Origin: an uncultured Collinsella sp.
GTDB lineage: Bacteria > Actinomycetota > Coriobacteriia > Coriobacteriales > Coriobacteriaceae
DNA length: 25,091 bases
Reading direction: 5' to 3'
NCBI GenBank assembly: GCA_959018755.1
Contig: CAUEMA010000024.1
Coordinates: 1 to 25,091, forward strand
Shown piece by piece: positions 17,848-25,054 of this stretch (its first letter is position 1; each line of letters starts with the position of its first letter). Both the position numbers and the translations under genes were made by a program. The notes beneath the pieces are model-generated. The model did not search any database. It had not been told where the DNA came from and saw only the letters and a list, made by a program, of their open reading frames with translations.

Positions 17848-18873
17848 ATGCGAGAACCCGTGTCCAGTCCGTTTACCAGCTTTTTAGCCCAGCACTTTGA
17901 CCAGATCAACGACTATCTGGCCACGTTCTTTGACGGACAGGCGACCTCTGCCGATATCGAGCGCTACCTGTATACCCCGCTCTCGACATTTACGGCCAAT
18001 GCCGGCAAGCGCCACCGCCCGCTCATCTGCATGCTCGCCGCCACCGCGGTAGGTGGCAGCTTTGAGAGCGCCCGCAGCGCGGCGGCAGCTATCGAGCACT
18101 TTCAGTCGGGAGCGCTTATCCATGACGACATAGCCGACAACGGCCAGCTGCGTCGCGGCAAGCCTTGCATGCACCTTACCGAGGGCACTGGCCTTGCCAT
18201 CAACTGCGGCGATCTGGCGCTCACCATGGTCACCAAGACGGTTCTCGACGACCCCACGCTCGAGGCAGACGTGAAACTCCGCGTGCTCCACGAGCTCACC
18301 GAGATGATCGTTCGCACCATCGAGGGCCAAGCGCTCGACTTGGGCTGGGTCCGCGACGAGCGCTTTGACATCTCGGTCGACGATTATCTGAACATGGCGA
18401 CGCACAAGACCGCGTACTACAGCGGAGCTACGCCACTTGCCGCCGGAGCCATCATTGGCGGAGGCAGCGAACAGCAGGTCGAGGCACTGCGCGCCTTTGG
18501 CCTGCACACGGGCCTTGCCTTCCAGATTCAGGACGATCTGCTCAACTTGATCGGCACCAAAGAGGCCGCCAACAAGGACTTCCGCACCGATATCACCGAG
18601 GGCAAGCGCACCCTCGTCGCCGTGCACGCCCTGTCAGACGAGCGTTATCACGACGAGGTCGAGGCAATCCTTTCCTCGGGCACCGAGGACCCCGCGCAAC
18701 TTGCACGCGCCGTGGAGATCTTCCAGGAGACCGGCTCCATCGATTACGCCCACACTTACGCGCTCGACCTGACCGCCAAGGCGAAAGCGGCCATCGAGAA
18801 TGTTGAGCTCGACCCGCATGCGCGCCAGCTGTTCGACTCCATGGCAGATTTCTTTGTGGAGCGCCTTAACTAG
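17848..18873 (+). CDS. All-trans polyprenyl diphosphate synthase
   Basis: This cytoplasmic enzyme condenses isopentenyl diphosphate onto an allylic diphosphate to make a long prenyl chain, as for menaquinone side chains. The 341-residue protein has GKRHRPLICML, the first Asp-rich motif LIHDDIADNGQLRRG (Asp93, Asp94, Asp97), and the second FQIQDDLLNLIG (Asp229, Asp230), then GKRTL. Product length cannot be fixed from sequence. The ATG at 17848 has a modest AAGAAAG ahead; a GTG at 17860 is an alternative. The 113-base gap from the PTS gene shows no terminator that I would call. The CwlM-like gene follows in the same direction. Confidence 0.92.
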   Translation: MREPVSSPFTSFLAQHFDQINDYLATFFDGQATSADIERYLYTPLSTFTANAGKRHRPLICMLAATAVGGSFESARSAAAAIEHFQSGALIHDDIADNGQLRRGKPCMHLTEGTGLAINCGDLALTMVTKTVLDDPTLEADVKLRVLHELTEMIVRTIEGQALDLGWVRDERFDISVDDYLNMATHKTAYYSGATPLAAGAIIGGGSEQQVEALRAFGLHTGLAFQIQDDLLNLIGTKEAANKDFRTDITEGKRTLVAVHALSDERYHDEVEAILSSGTEDPAQLARAVEIFQETGSIDYAHTYALDLTAKAKAAIENVELDPHARQLFDSMADFFVERLN

Positions 18874-19010
18874 CGGGGTTATAAAACCTGTCAGCAGCGT
18901 ATTTGGGTACAACTTGCTACACTGTTGAGTGCATGTTTATGCATCCCTTTGCGTTGTCTATCCGACACACGCTCAAATAGTACGAATGGTACGCCGAAAG
19001 GGGTTCGCTC

Positions 19011-19916
19011 ATGGAACCTATTACAACGGGCATGCAGGGAGCAGCCGTCGAGGACGTCCAGTCCCGCCTTCTGCAGCTCGGCTATACAATCGATGACGCC
19101 GAGATCTCCGACAAGTGCTTTGGCACCACCACCGAGCAGGCTGTTGGCACCTTTAGGCTCGATAGCGGCCTTGCCGCTGGCTGTGCCGTCGATATCCCCT
19201 GTTGGAGCGCCCTGGTAGACGCCTCGTATAAGCTGGGCGACCGCACGCTCTATCTGCGCATGCCCAATTTCCATGGCGCCGACGTTCAGGCCCTGCAGCG
19301 AGCGCTCAACGTTTTGGGCTTTGCCTGCGGTGAGGACGACGGCTATTTTGGCCCGCACACCGAGGCCGCTCTGCAGCAGTTCCAGGAAAATGTCGGCCTG
19401 TTTGCCGATGGCATGGCATTCCAGGATACCTACGCCTATATCAACCGCCTGCATCACGTGTGGGAGGGCAAGCCCTCGGTTATCGAGGCCGAGTCGCGCA
19501 TCGGTTTTGCCCGCGCGGCCAACGTACTCGAGCGTTTCCAGATTGCCGTCATTGGCGAGGACCCCATCGCGCGTAGCGTTGCATCGCGCATGTGGAACAT
19601 CGCCACGGCGACGACCGACAGCAGCGGCATGATGCTTTGCGATTCCGAGGTTCCGACCGACGTTGATCTGGTACTCGAGATCGCAAGCGATGAGCTGCCC
19701 GCAGGTGCAGCGCCGCGCGCCACGATCGCCCTTGCCGAGTGTCACAACCTGGCACAGCGCATCCGCACCGCCAATGTCGCCGCGCAACAAAAACCTGCGC
19801 GCATCCGCATTGAGCTCACGGGCATGACGCGTTACAACGGAACCTTCACCGCAAGTGATGCGCAGACACTCGCCGTACGCCTGCTCGATGGCGTTTGCGA
19901 TGCCCTCGCAGATTAG
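19011..19916 (+). CDS. Cytoplasmic two-domain peptidoglycan-binding protein, CwlM-like pseudo-amidase
   Basis: The 301-residue protein has two PG_binding_1 domains (about residues 5-70 and 80-150) joined by LGDRTLYLRMPNFHGADVQALQ, an arrangement that recalls mycobacterial CwlM. No signal peptide or membrane segment is visible, so it is probably cytoplasmic. The C-terminal part (about 175-301) follows an Amidase_3-like pattern of strands (FQIAVIGED, VDLVLEIASDELP, ARIRIELTGM, LAVRLLDGV), but the zinc-binding His/Glu residues are not visible at the expected places; this is a fold guess. CwlM in mycobacteria is a regulator of MurA rather than a hydrolase, so a regulatory role in cell-wall precursor synthesis is possible here. 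The ATG at 19011 follows AAAGGGG. Confidence 0.82.
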   Translation: MEPITTGMQGAAVEDVQSRLLQLGYTIDDAEISDKCFGTTTEQAVGTFRLDSGLAAGCAVDIPCWSALVDASYKLGDRTLYLRMPNFHGADVQALQRALNVLGFACGEDDGYFGPHTEAALQQFQENVGLFADGMAFQDTYAYINRLHHVWEGKPSVIEAESRIGFARAANVLERFQIAVIGEDPIARSVASRMWNIATATTDSSGMMLCDSEVPTDVDLVLEIASDELPAGAAPRATIALAECHNLAQRIRTANVAAQQKPARIRIELTGMTRYNGTFTASDAQTLAVRLLDGVCDALAD

Positions 19917-19954
19917 GTAAACTAGACGAGTTGCTTTTGGGCAACACCACACAT

Positions 19955-20029
19955 TGGGACGTAGTTCAACGGTAGAACTCCGGTTTTTGGTGCCGGCTGT
20001 TGGGGGTTCGAATCCCTCCGTCCCAGCCA
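19955..20029 (+). tRNA. tRNA-Gln (anticodon TTG)
   Basis: Acceptor stem TGGGACG pairs with CGTCCCA (20019-20025). The anticodon stem CCGGT/GCCGG closes the loop TTTTGGT with anticodon TTG. The T-arm is GGGGGTTCGAATCCCTC with the usual TTCGAAT loop. Discriminator G is followed by an encoded CCA. Confidence 0.96.
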
Positions 20030-20036
20030 AAGAAAC

Positions 20037-20075
20037 CAGCCTCTCGAACGCATAGCCGATCGGGAGGCTTTTCTT
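20037..20075 (+). terminator. Terminator after tRNA-Gln
   Basis: GCCTCTCG pairs with CGGGAGGC (one G-U pair) and is followed by TTTTCTT, about 10 bases after the tRNA. Confidence 0.75.
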
Positions 20076-20084
20076 GTGAGCAAG

Positions 20085-20211
20085 CGGAGGGATTCGAACC
20101 CGCAAGGGTGCGGAGCTGAGGAAACGCGAAGCGTTTTCCAGCGCAGCACGCAAGGAGCGAAGCGACGCAGCGGGGCGCGGCCGCCGAAAAGGCGGACGCG
20201 GAATCCCTCCG
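20085..20211. repeat. 127-bp structured element bounded by tRNA T-arm-derived inverted repeats
   Basis: CGGAGGGATTC (20085-20095) and GAATCCCTCCG (20201-20211) are 11-bp terminal inverted repeats. The first extends to a 16-bp inverted match of the tRNA-Gln T-arm/acceptor side (20005-20020). The right end plus TCCCA repeats the tRNA 3' end directly (20010-20025 and 20201-20216, 16 bp). The interior is GC-rich with small hairpins, for example around 20120-20139 and CCGCCGAAAAGGCGG at 20181-20195. On the minus strand the left end resembles the 3' portion of another tRNA (GGGTTCGAATCCCTCCGC), but no complete tRNA can be built. From 20212 to 20315 I see nothing else. Confidence 0.75.
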
Positions 20212-20315
20212 TCCCATATCAACCAAGAGCGCCTTACATCTAGAATTATCAGCCCAGTTCCGAAAAGCGAGCCGTATGCAACAACCAAGTAACCACAGGC
20301 CCCGGGAGAGCGGAA

Positions 20316-22502
20316 CTAATTATTCAGCATGCGGTCGAAGCTTCCCGAGTCGCCATCCCGATAGTCGGCGGTCATCAGAATCTCCTGCGGAATGCGTCCG
20401 CCCTCGCGCAGCACGTTGCGGAACTGCACGCGCGTGACCATGGGCAGATCTTTGATCGTCGCCGCCAGGTTCTGCGGCACGCCCTGGTTGGCAGCCGCGG
20501 GCTCGCACTCTCCGCCGGCCTTCACGCGACGCTTGTGCTCGGCGAGCATGGCGCGATACATACCGGCATGCAGGCGAATCTCAACGACATTGGCATTACG
20601 GGCCTGCTCGACAATGCGCGCGCCCTCTCGATCGATGTCGCCCACGTAGTAGACATAATTAAAGCGATAGCCAATCTCGGCCAGATAATCATCCAGTACG
20701 TGCGAAACGCTCGCCTTGCAGCCGCCGCCAAAGATCACGCCACCCACCTTGGTGCCAAAAAGCTTGGCATGCTTGCGGCCGCGCAGGAGCTTGACGATCT
20801 CGTCATAGGTGTCCAGGTTCTCGACCATAATGAAAGGCTTGTCGGCGCCCAGCGTAAAGAAACCCGTAAAGTGCACAGGGCGGTTGGGAGCGACCTTAAT
20901 CGCCTGCATGCTGATGCCCTTTTCGGTCATACGCCGAATCAGGCGCTCGCCATGCTTGCCGTCAAAGGCCTTCTCATCGTTAAAAATCTGGTAGGCGCGC
21001 TGGCGACGCGAAGCGACCGGCGTGTCGGCGCCGCGATTCTGCTCTATCCAAGCCTGGATGATCGCAATCTCCTCGGCAATCTTGCGGTTGGACATCTCGT
21101 TGTGCTGAGTGCGCTGCGGAGCCTTTTTGCCGTCCTTACCCTCGACCTTAACAATTTGAGTCTGCTGCTCCTTGATCTTGGAGAGCGCCGTAGGCGTGGG
21201 AACGATCTTGAGCAGCTGCCTGCCCAGGACACGGGCCAGAGCAAACGCCGAAACCTCGCCATGAGCGGGCGGCTCAGTCTGCTGGGCGGCCACATCGTTT
21301 GCAGTCGGTTTGGACTGCGCCTGGGATTTGCGCTTGGAATCTACCTGAGCTTTGCGCTCTTGCTTTGGCGCGGACGGACCCTTTTGCGAGCGCTCGGGCT
21401 TGTCCCCCCTCGCCGGCTGGCGCTTGGGCTGTTCCACCGGAGTCTCAGCCTTCGCATTCTTGTTTTGCGTCGCCTTCTCGGCCACGGTTTCGGCATTTGA
21501 GCCACGGCCGCCACGATGACGGCGGCGGCGGGGCTTGCTTGAGGCGCTCTCCCCCACCTGCTTATCAGCGGACTGTTGAGCTTTGACCTCGGTGTCAGCC
21601 GCAGGCTGCGACTCGGAAGGCTGCTGCTCGCGAGCCACCGGCTCAACGGTTTTCTCGGTTTGTTCGGCCTTCTCGGCCTGAGCGGTCGAAGCCGGCTCGC
21701 CCTTCTCCTGATGCTTTACGGGATACGCGCGTCCCGCAAAACCGCGGCCGGGACGGCACGAACCCGGAGCCCTCTTGGCAGACTCCTCAGCATCGTCTGC
21801 AACCTCGGAAGGCTCTTCAACCTCATGCGCGACATCCTGCTGCGCAGCCTTAAAGTGAGCACCGCGACAACGCTTGGGCTCTTGGACCTTCACGGGCTTT
21901 TGCTCCTGCGCGGGCTTCTGCGACTCGACAGCAACCTCGGTCTCAACAGCCTCGGTATCGAGCTCATCCTTTTGAGCAACGGCGCGACGGAAGCGCTCCT
22001 GCTGGGCACGGCGCTGTGCATCGCGTTTGCCGCCCCCGCCAAAACCGCCGCGGCCGGCCTTGGCCGTAAAGGCGCGAACGACGCTCTCGTCAAGCAGCTC
22101 GTCGGTATCGACATGCTCGCGCGGAGCCGTTTCCACCGAAGCGGGCGCCTCGACAACGTCCTCGACGGTCTCTTCGGCAACCTCGACGGGCTGCTCCTGG
22201 ACATCGTTAATCTCGGCATTAATGGTGTAAAAGGCAGGGCGGCCGTTAATGCCGCTGCCCTCGATCTTGGTAACGATCTTTGCCGCGATGAGTTCGTCGC
22301 GCATCGCCTTGGTGTCGCATTCCTTATCGACGGAGCGGAAAATCTGCGCCAGCGCGCTCGACTTGATCTTGAGTGCCTTGCGGCAGAGCAGGTCGTAGGC
22401 AACCAGCTTGGCACGCTCGGCAGAAAGCGACGTCTGGCTGCTCAGACGCTCAGCCAGGGCATCGACATTATTTTGGTTATCGGAATATACCGTCTTGGCC
22501 AC
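20316..22502 (-). CDS. Toprim/DUF2220-like protein with N-terminal winged-helix region and disordered linker
   Basis: This 728-residue protein has three parts. Residues 1 to about 95 look like a small helical/winged-helix DNA-binding region. Residues about 100-415 are a low-complexity linker rich in Glu, Lys, Gln, Ala and Pro. The C-terminal 300 residues resemble the TopoVI-A-type Toprim (DUF2220) domain of Wadjet JetD: MVENLDT with Glu561, VIFGGGCKAS, and YYVGDIDREGARI with Asp622 and Asp624 as likely metal ligands. No JetA, JetB or JetC gene is in view. A GTG at 22502 follows AAAGGGG, and I prefer it to the ATG at 22526. A role in DNA or RNA cleavage or repair is suggested by the domain only; it is not known. 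Confidence 0.8.
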   Translation of the reverse strand: MAKTVYSDNQNNVDALAERLSSQTSLSAERAKLVAYDLLCRKALKIKSSALAQIFRSVDKECDTKAMRDELIAAKIVTKIEGSGINGRPAFYTINAEINDVQEQPVEVAEETVEDVVEAPASVETAPREHVDTDELLDESVVRAFTAKAGRGGFGGGGKRDAQRRAQQERFRRAVAQKDELDTEAVETEVAVESQKPAQEQKPVKVQEPKRCRGAHFKAAQQDVAHEVEEPSEVADDAEESAKRAPGSCRPGRGFAGRAYPVKHQEKGEPASTAQAEKAEQTEKTVEPVAREQQPSESQPAADTEVKAQQSADKQVGESASSKPRRRRHRGGRGSNAETVAEKATQNKNAKAETPVEQPKRQPARGDKPERSQKGPSAPKQERKAQVDSKRKSQAQSKPTANDVAAQQTEPPAHGEVSAFALARVLGRQLLKIVPTPTALSKIKEQQTQIVKVEGKDGKKAPQRTQHNEMSNRKIAEEIAIIQAWIEQNRGADTPVASRRQRAYQIFNDEKAFDGKHGERLIRRMTEKGISMQAIKVAPNRPVHFTGFFTLGADKPFIMVENLDTYDEIVKLLRGRKHAKLFGTKVGGVIFGGGCKASVSHVLDDYLAEIGYRFNYVYYVGDIDREGARIVEQARNANVVEIRLHAGMYRAMLAEHKRRVKAGGECEPAAANQGVPQNLAATIKDLPMVTRVQFRNVLREGGRIPQEILMTADYRDGDSGSFDRMLNN

Positions 22503-22654
22503 GGGGCCCCTTTCATATGTACACATATACGTTTATATGGTACAACGCGCGAGCCTATCCACGCAAAACATCTGCGGGCACGCCCTTGCATCGCCCGTTC
22601 TCGCAAGAAAAAAGACCGAGTCATATGGATGGAACGGTTAGTCCATCAAGCCGA

Positions 22655-24544
22655 CTAGGCCTTGGCAGCCTCGGCGTCGGCGGGAGCCTCGGCAGCAGCG
22701 GCGCGGCCATACTCGGCCTTGCCCATCTCGGACCACTCGGGCTCCTCGTCGGGCATGGAACCGGCCTCCTTGCCGAAGAACTCCTTGAGGCAGTTGACGG
22801 CAACGATGAGGCCCAGGACCATCAGCAGGACGGCGAAGACGAGCTGCAGGCCCTTGGTAGCGGCGACGGAGACAGCGGCCGTGGTGGCGGTAGCCGGGAT
22901 GGTACCGAAGAAGCCGTAGGCCTGGACGGCGGTCATGCAGCCCATGGCGCTCTGGACCAGCGAGGTGAAGGTGCAGCAGAGCAGGAAGGCGACGGGCACG
23001 TAAAGCATCCAACCCTTGCGGCCGGTGCACTTGCAGAACACGGCGAGGGTGATCATGGTCATGCCGCCGAGCAGCTGGTTAGAAGCACCAAAGAGCGGCC
23101 AGATGTTGGCATAGCCGCCAAAGGCGAGGGCGAGACCGGGAAGCAGAGTGACGACCGTGGCAAACCAGGGGTTGCCGAGGACTTTCATGTAGCCGGCCTT
23201 GGACTCGATGGCCAGGGCGTCGTTGGTCTGGGCAAAGAACTCGGAGAACGAGGTGCGGGCGATACGAGCGACGGCATCGAGCGAGGTCAGGGCCAGAGCG
23301 GAGACGTTCATGGTCATGAAGACGGTTGCGAGCGTGCCGTCAACACCGAAGGCCTGCATACCGCGGGAGATGCCGGCGGCGAAGATCTGGAACGGGGTGG
23401 AAGCGACGCCGGCGTTGAGGGCGCCAGTACCGGCGGTGTTCATATCGGAGAACATGATGCCGGCGACGATGATGGCAAGGATGCCGACGAAGGACTCGAC
23501 GATCATGGCGCCATAACCGACCTTGACGGCGTCCTGCTCCTTCTCGACCTGCTTAGAGGAGGTACCAGATGAAACGAGACTATGGAAACCGGAGAGAGCA
23601 CCGCAAGCGACGGAGACGAACAGGACCGGGAACATCATGCCGGAAGCAGTGGAGAAGCCGGTGAAGACCGGAGCGGTGATAGTGGCCTGACCGTTGACGC
23701 CCAGGACGACGATGCCGAGGACAGCGCAGACGATCATGACGATCATCATGATGGAAGTGAGGTAGTCACGCGGGGTCTTGAGCATCTGGATGGGCATAGC
23801 GCCAGCGAAGACCAGGTAGACCATGACGACGGCGAACCACTGGAACTTGTCCAGGTAGACCGGGAACTGCATACCGACGGCGAACATGAGAACCATGAGG
23901 ACCACGCCGGTGACGAACTCGGCAGCGCCGGTGAGGTTGAACTTCTTCTGGGCCCAACCAAAGGCGATAGCGACGAAGGTGAACAGGATGGAGATGGTAC
24001 CAGCGCAGCCGGCGGCATAGGACTTGGTGAAGTCGATGGCACCGGTAGCAGCACCAGAAGCGTCAACGGCCGGGGTGAACATGAACGTCTTGCAGACCAT
24101 GTCGGTGAAAGCGGCGATGACGATGATGCAGAACAGCCAGCAGAACAGCAGGAACAGGCGACGGCCGGTCTTGCCGATGTACTTCTCGATGAGCTGGGCC
24201 AGGGACTTGCCGTTGTTCTTCATCGAGGCGTACAGGGCGCCAAAGTCGTGGACGGCGCCAAAGAAGATGCCGCCGACGAGGACCCAGAGCACGACGGGAA
24301 GCCAGCCGAAGGCCATGGCGACGATCGTACCCGTAACAGGGCCAGCACCGCAGATCGAGCTGAACTGGTGCGAGAACGCGGTAAAGGCGGAGACGGGCGA
24401 GAAGCTGTTGCCGTCCTTCATGCGCTTGGCCGGCGTGAGGGCCTCTTTGTCAACGCCCCACTTGTTGGCCAGCCATCGGCCATAGCCCAGATAGCCGCAA
24501 GCGAGCACCGCCGCGGCCACAACCATGAGCAAAACTCCGTTCAT
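22655..24544 (-). CDS. cstA: CstA-family carbon starvation/pyruvate or peptide transporter
   Basis: This is an inner-membrane transporter of 629 residues with about 16 hydrophobic segments. The N-terminal part has the family hallmarks YGRWLANKWGVD, PAKRMKDGNSFSPV, FSHQFSSICGAGPVTGTIVAMAFGWLP and GAVHDFGALYASMKNNGKSL. The C-terminal CstA 5TM part includes NPWFATVVTLLPGLALAFGGYANIWPLFGASNQLLGG. E. coli relatives CstA and BtsT carry peptides and pyruvate; this protein is somewhat shorter than E. coli CstA. The ATG at 24544 has a strong AGGAGG. A leader of about 235 nt with a terminator precedes it. There is no companion YbdD-like small gene downstream; only 150 bases separate it from the Toprim gene. 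Confidence 0.95.
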   Translation of the reverse strand: MNGVLLMVVAAAVLACGYLGYGRWLANKWGVDKEALTPAKRMKDGNSFSPVSAFTAFSHQFSSICGAGPVTGTIVAMAFGWLPVVLWVLVGGIFFGAVHDFGALYASMKNNGKSLAQLIEKYIGKTGRRLFLLFCWLFCIIVIAAFTDMVCKTFMFTPAVDASGAATGAIDFTKSYAAGCAGTISILFTFVAIAFGWAQKKFNLTGAAEFVTGVVLMVLMFAVGMQFPVYLDKFQWFAVVMVYLVFAGAMPIQMLKTPRDYLTSIMMIVMIVCAVLGIVVLGVNGQATITAPVFTGFSTASGMMFPVLFVSVACGALSGFHSLVSSGTSSKQVEKEQDAVKVGYGAMIVESFVGILAIIVAGIMFSDMNTAGTGALNAGVASTPFQIFAAGISRGMQAFGVDGTLATVFMTMNVSALALTSLDAVARIARTSFSEFFAQTNDALAIESKAGYMKVLGNPWFATVVTLLPGLALAFGGYANIWPLFGASNQLLGGMTMITLAVFCKCTGRKGWMLYVPVAFLLCCTFTSLVQSAMGCMTAVQAYGFFGTIPATATTAAVSVAATKGLQLVFAVLLMVLGLIVAVNCLKEFFGKEAGSMPDEEPEWSEMGKAEYGRAAAAEAPADAEAAKA

Positions 24545-24579
24545 TACATTTCCTCCTCTAAAAAGAACTTCCCAGACAT

Positions 24580-24618
24580 AAAAAATGAGGGCCGTCGGTT
24601 GCGCTCGACGGCCCTCAT
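24580..24618 (-). terminator. Intrinsic terminator in the cstA leader (candidate attenuator)
   Basis: On the minus strand ATGAGGGCCGTCG (24618-24606) pairs perfectly over 13 bp with CGACGGCCCTCAT (24597-24585), followed by six T. It lies about 36 bases before the cstA start and downstream of the best promoter, so cstA transcription must pass it. It could instead end a separate small RNA. Confidence 0.9.
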
Positions 24619-24669
24619 CTTCATCAGCCGCCCGTTATCGTACGGGCTAGCTGTATGTGCTAACCCGCA

Positions 24670-24738
24670 TCAGATAATTACTACGCTGATAATGTTTAGC
24701 TGATGCGTGAACATGTCTAAGAAATCCTCTTCGATCAT
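24670..24738 (-). CDS. Possible 22-residue leader peptide rich in Ile/Val
   Basis: The short frame starts ATG at 24738 and ends TGA at 24670. Its last nine residues are LNIISVVII, seven of them branched-chain. It lies between the putative promoter and the terminator in the cstA leader. CGCATCAG and CTGATGCG (24700-24707 with 24666-24673) form an 8-bp hairpin spanning the last third of the frame, so a ribosome on these codons would break it. The same CATCAGC can instead pair with GCTGATG just before the terminator (24622-24628). No strong ribosome site precedes the ATG. The ATG overlaps the TGA of a nine-residue frame starting GTG at 24764 (ATGA), which could couple translation. Confidence 0.45.
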   Translation of the reverse strand: MIEEDFLDMFTHQLNIISVVII

Positions 24739-24785
24739 GATGTGAACGATCCGTGCGTGTTCACATCCCCCAGTGGTTGAAAAGG

Positions 24786-24814
24786 AGTATGAAACTTTAG
24801 TTACCTAAAGTCAA
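24786..24814 (-). promoter_or_regulatory. cstA promoter with operator-like inverted repeat in the spacer
   Basis: On the minus strand TTGACT (24814-24809) and CATACT (24791-24786) are 17 bases apart. ACTTTAG (24794-24800) and CTAAAGT (24805-24811) form a 7-bp inverted repeat lying between and into the -35 box, a typical place for a repressor site. Transcription would start near 24779, giving a leader of about 235 nt. Confidence 0.65.
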
Positions 24815-24942
24815 CGCAAATATGTAATGAATTTTCAACTTTTTTTGAATTTCTCGGTATAAAGCGCCACTGACCTCGGACTTTATCCTGCGACAGTTTT
24901 TGCTTGAGAGACGTCCCTGCGCGCCGCGGGAACCGGGCTGCC

Positions 24943-25035
24943 TATATGAACTTTCCTGCTCTACAGTCCTGCGCAAGACGAAGGCCACATTAAGTGCTTT
25001 CCTTTGCGTGCGGAACTCGCGATAAAGTTCATATA
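24943..25035 (-). repeat. Palindromic element copy B: 69-nt conserved core in 12-bp perfect arms
   Basis: TATATGAACTTT (24943-24954) is the exact reverse complement of 25024-25035. The 69-nt core between (24955-25023) is, on the minus strand, the same sequence family and the same length as the core at 2435-2503. The apical CAC-TTAAT-GTG is kept, and CGCAA/TTGCG can pair where copy A has CGCAC/GTGCG. The arms share nothing with those of copy A. The 547-base gap from 24545 to the window end otherwise holds the cstA leader and promoter and the 23S-like tail. Confidence 0.85.
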
Positions 25036-25054
25036 TGGTGTAAGGGCAGTAATG

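Noticed and set aside
20085..20211. A second tRNA gene on the minus strand
   Set aside because: Only a T-arm-like segment can be recognised; no matching anticodon arm or acceptor stem could be assembled.
23582..24703. Plus-strand frame antisense to cstA
   Set aside because: It is Asp/Glu/Gly/His-rich, as expected for the complement of membrane-protein codons, and has no ribosome site.
24545..24790. T-box riboswitch before cstA
   Set aside because: No AGGGTGGNACCGCG-like T-box sequence or specifier-loop layout was found.
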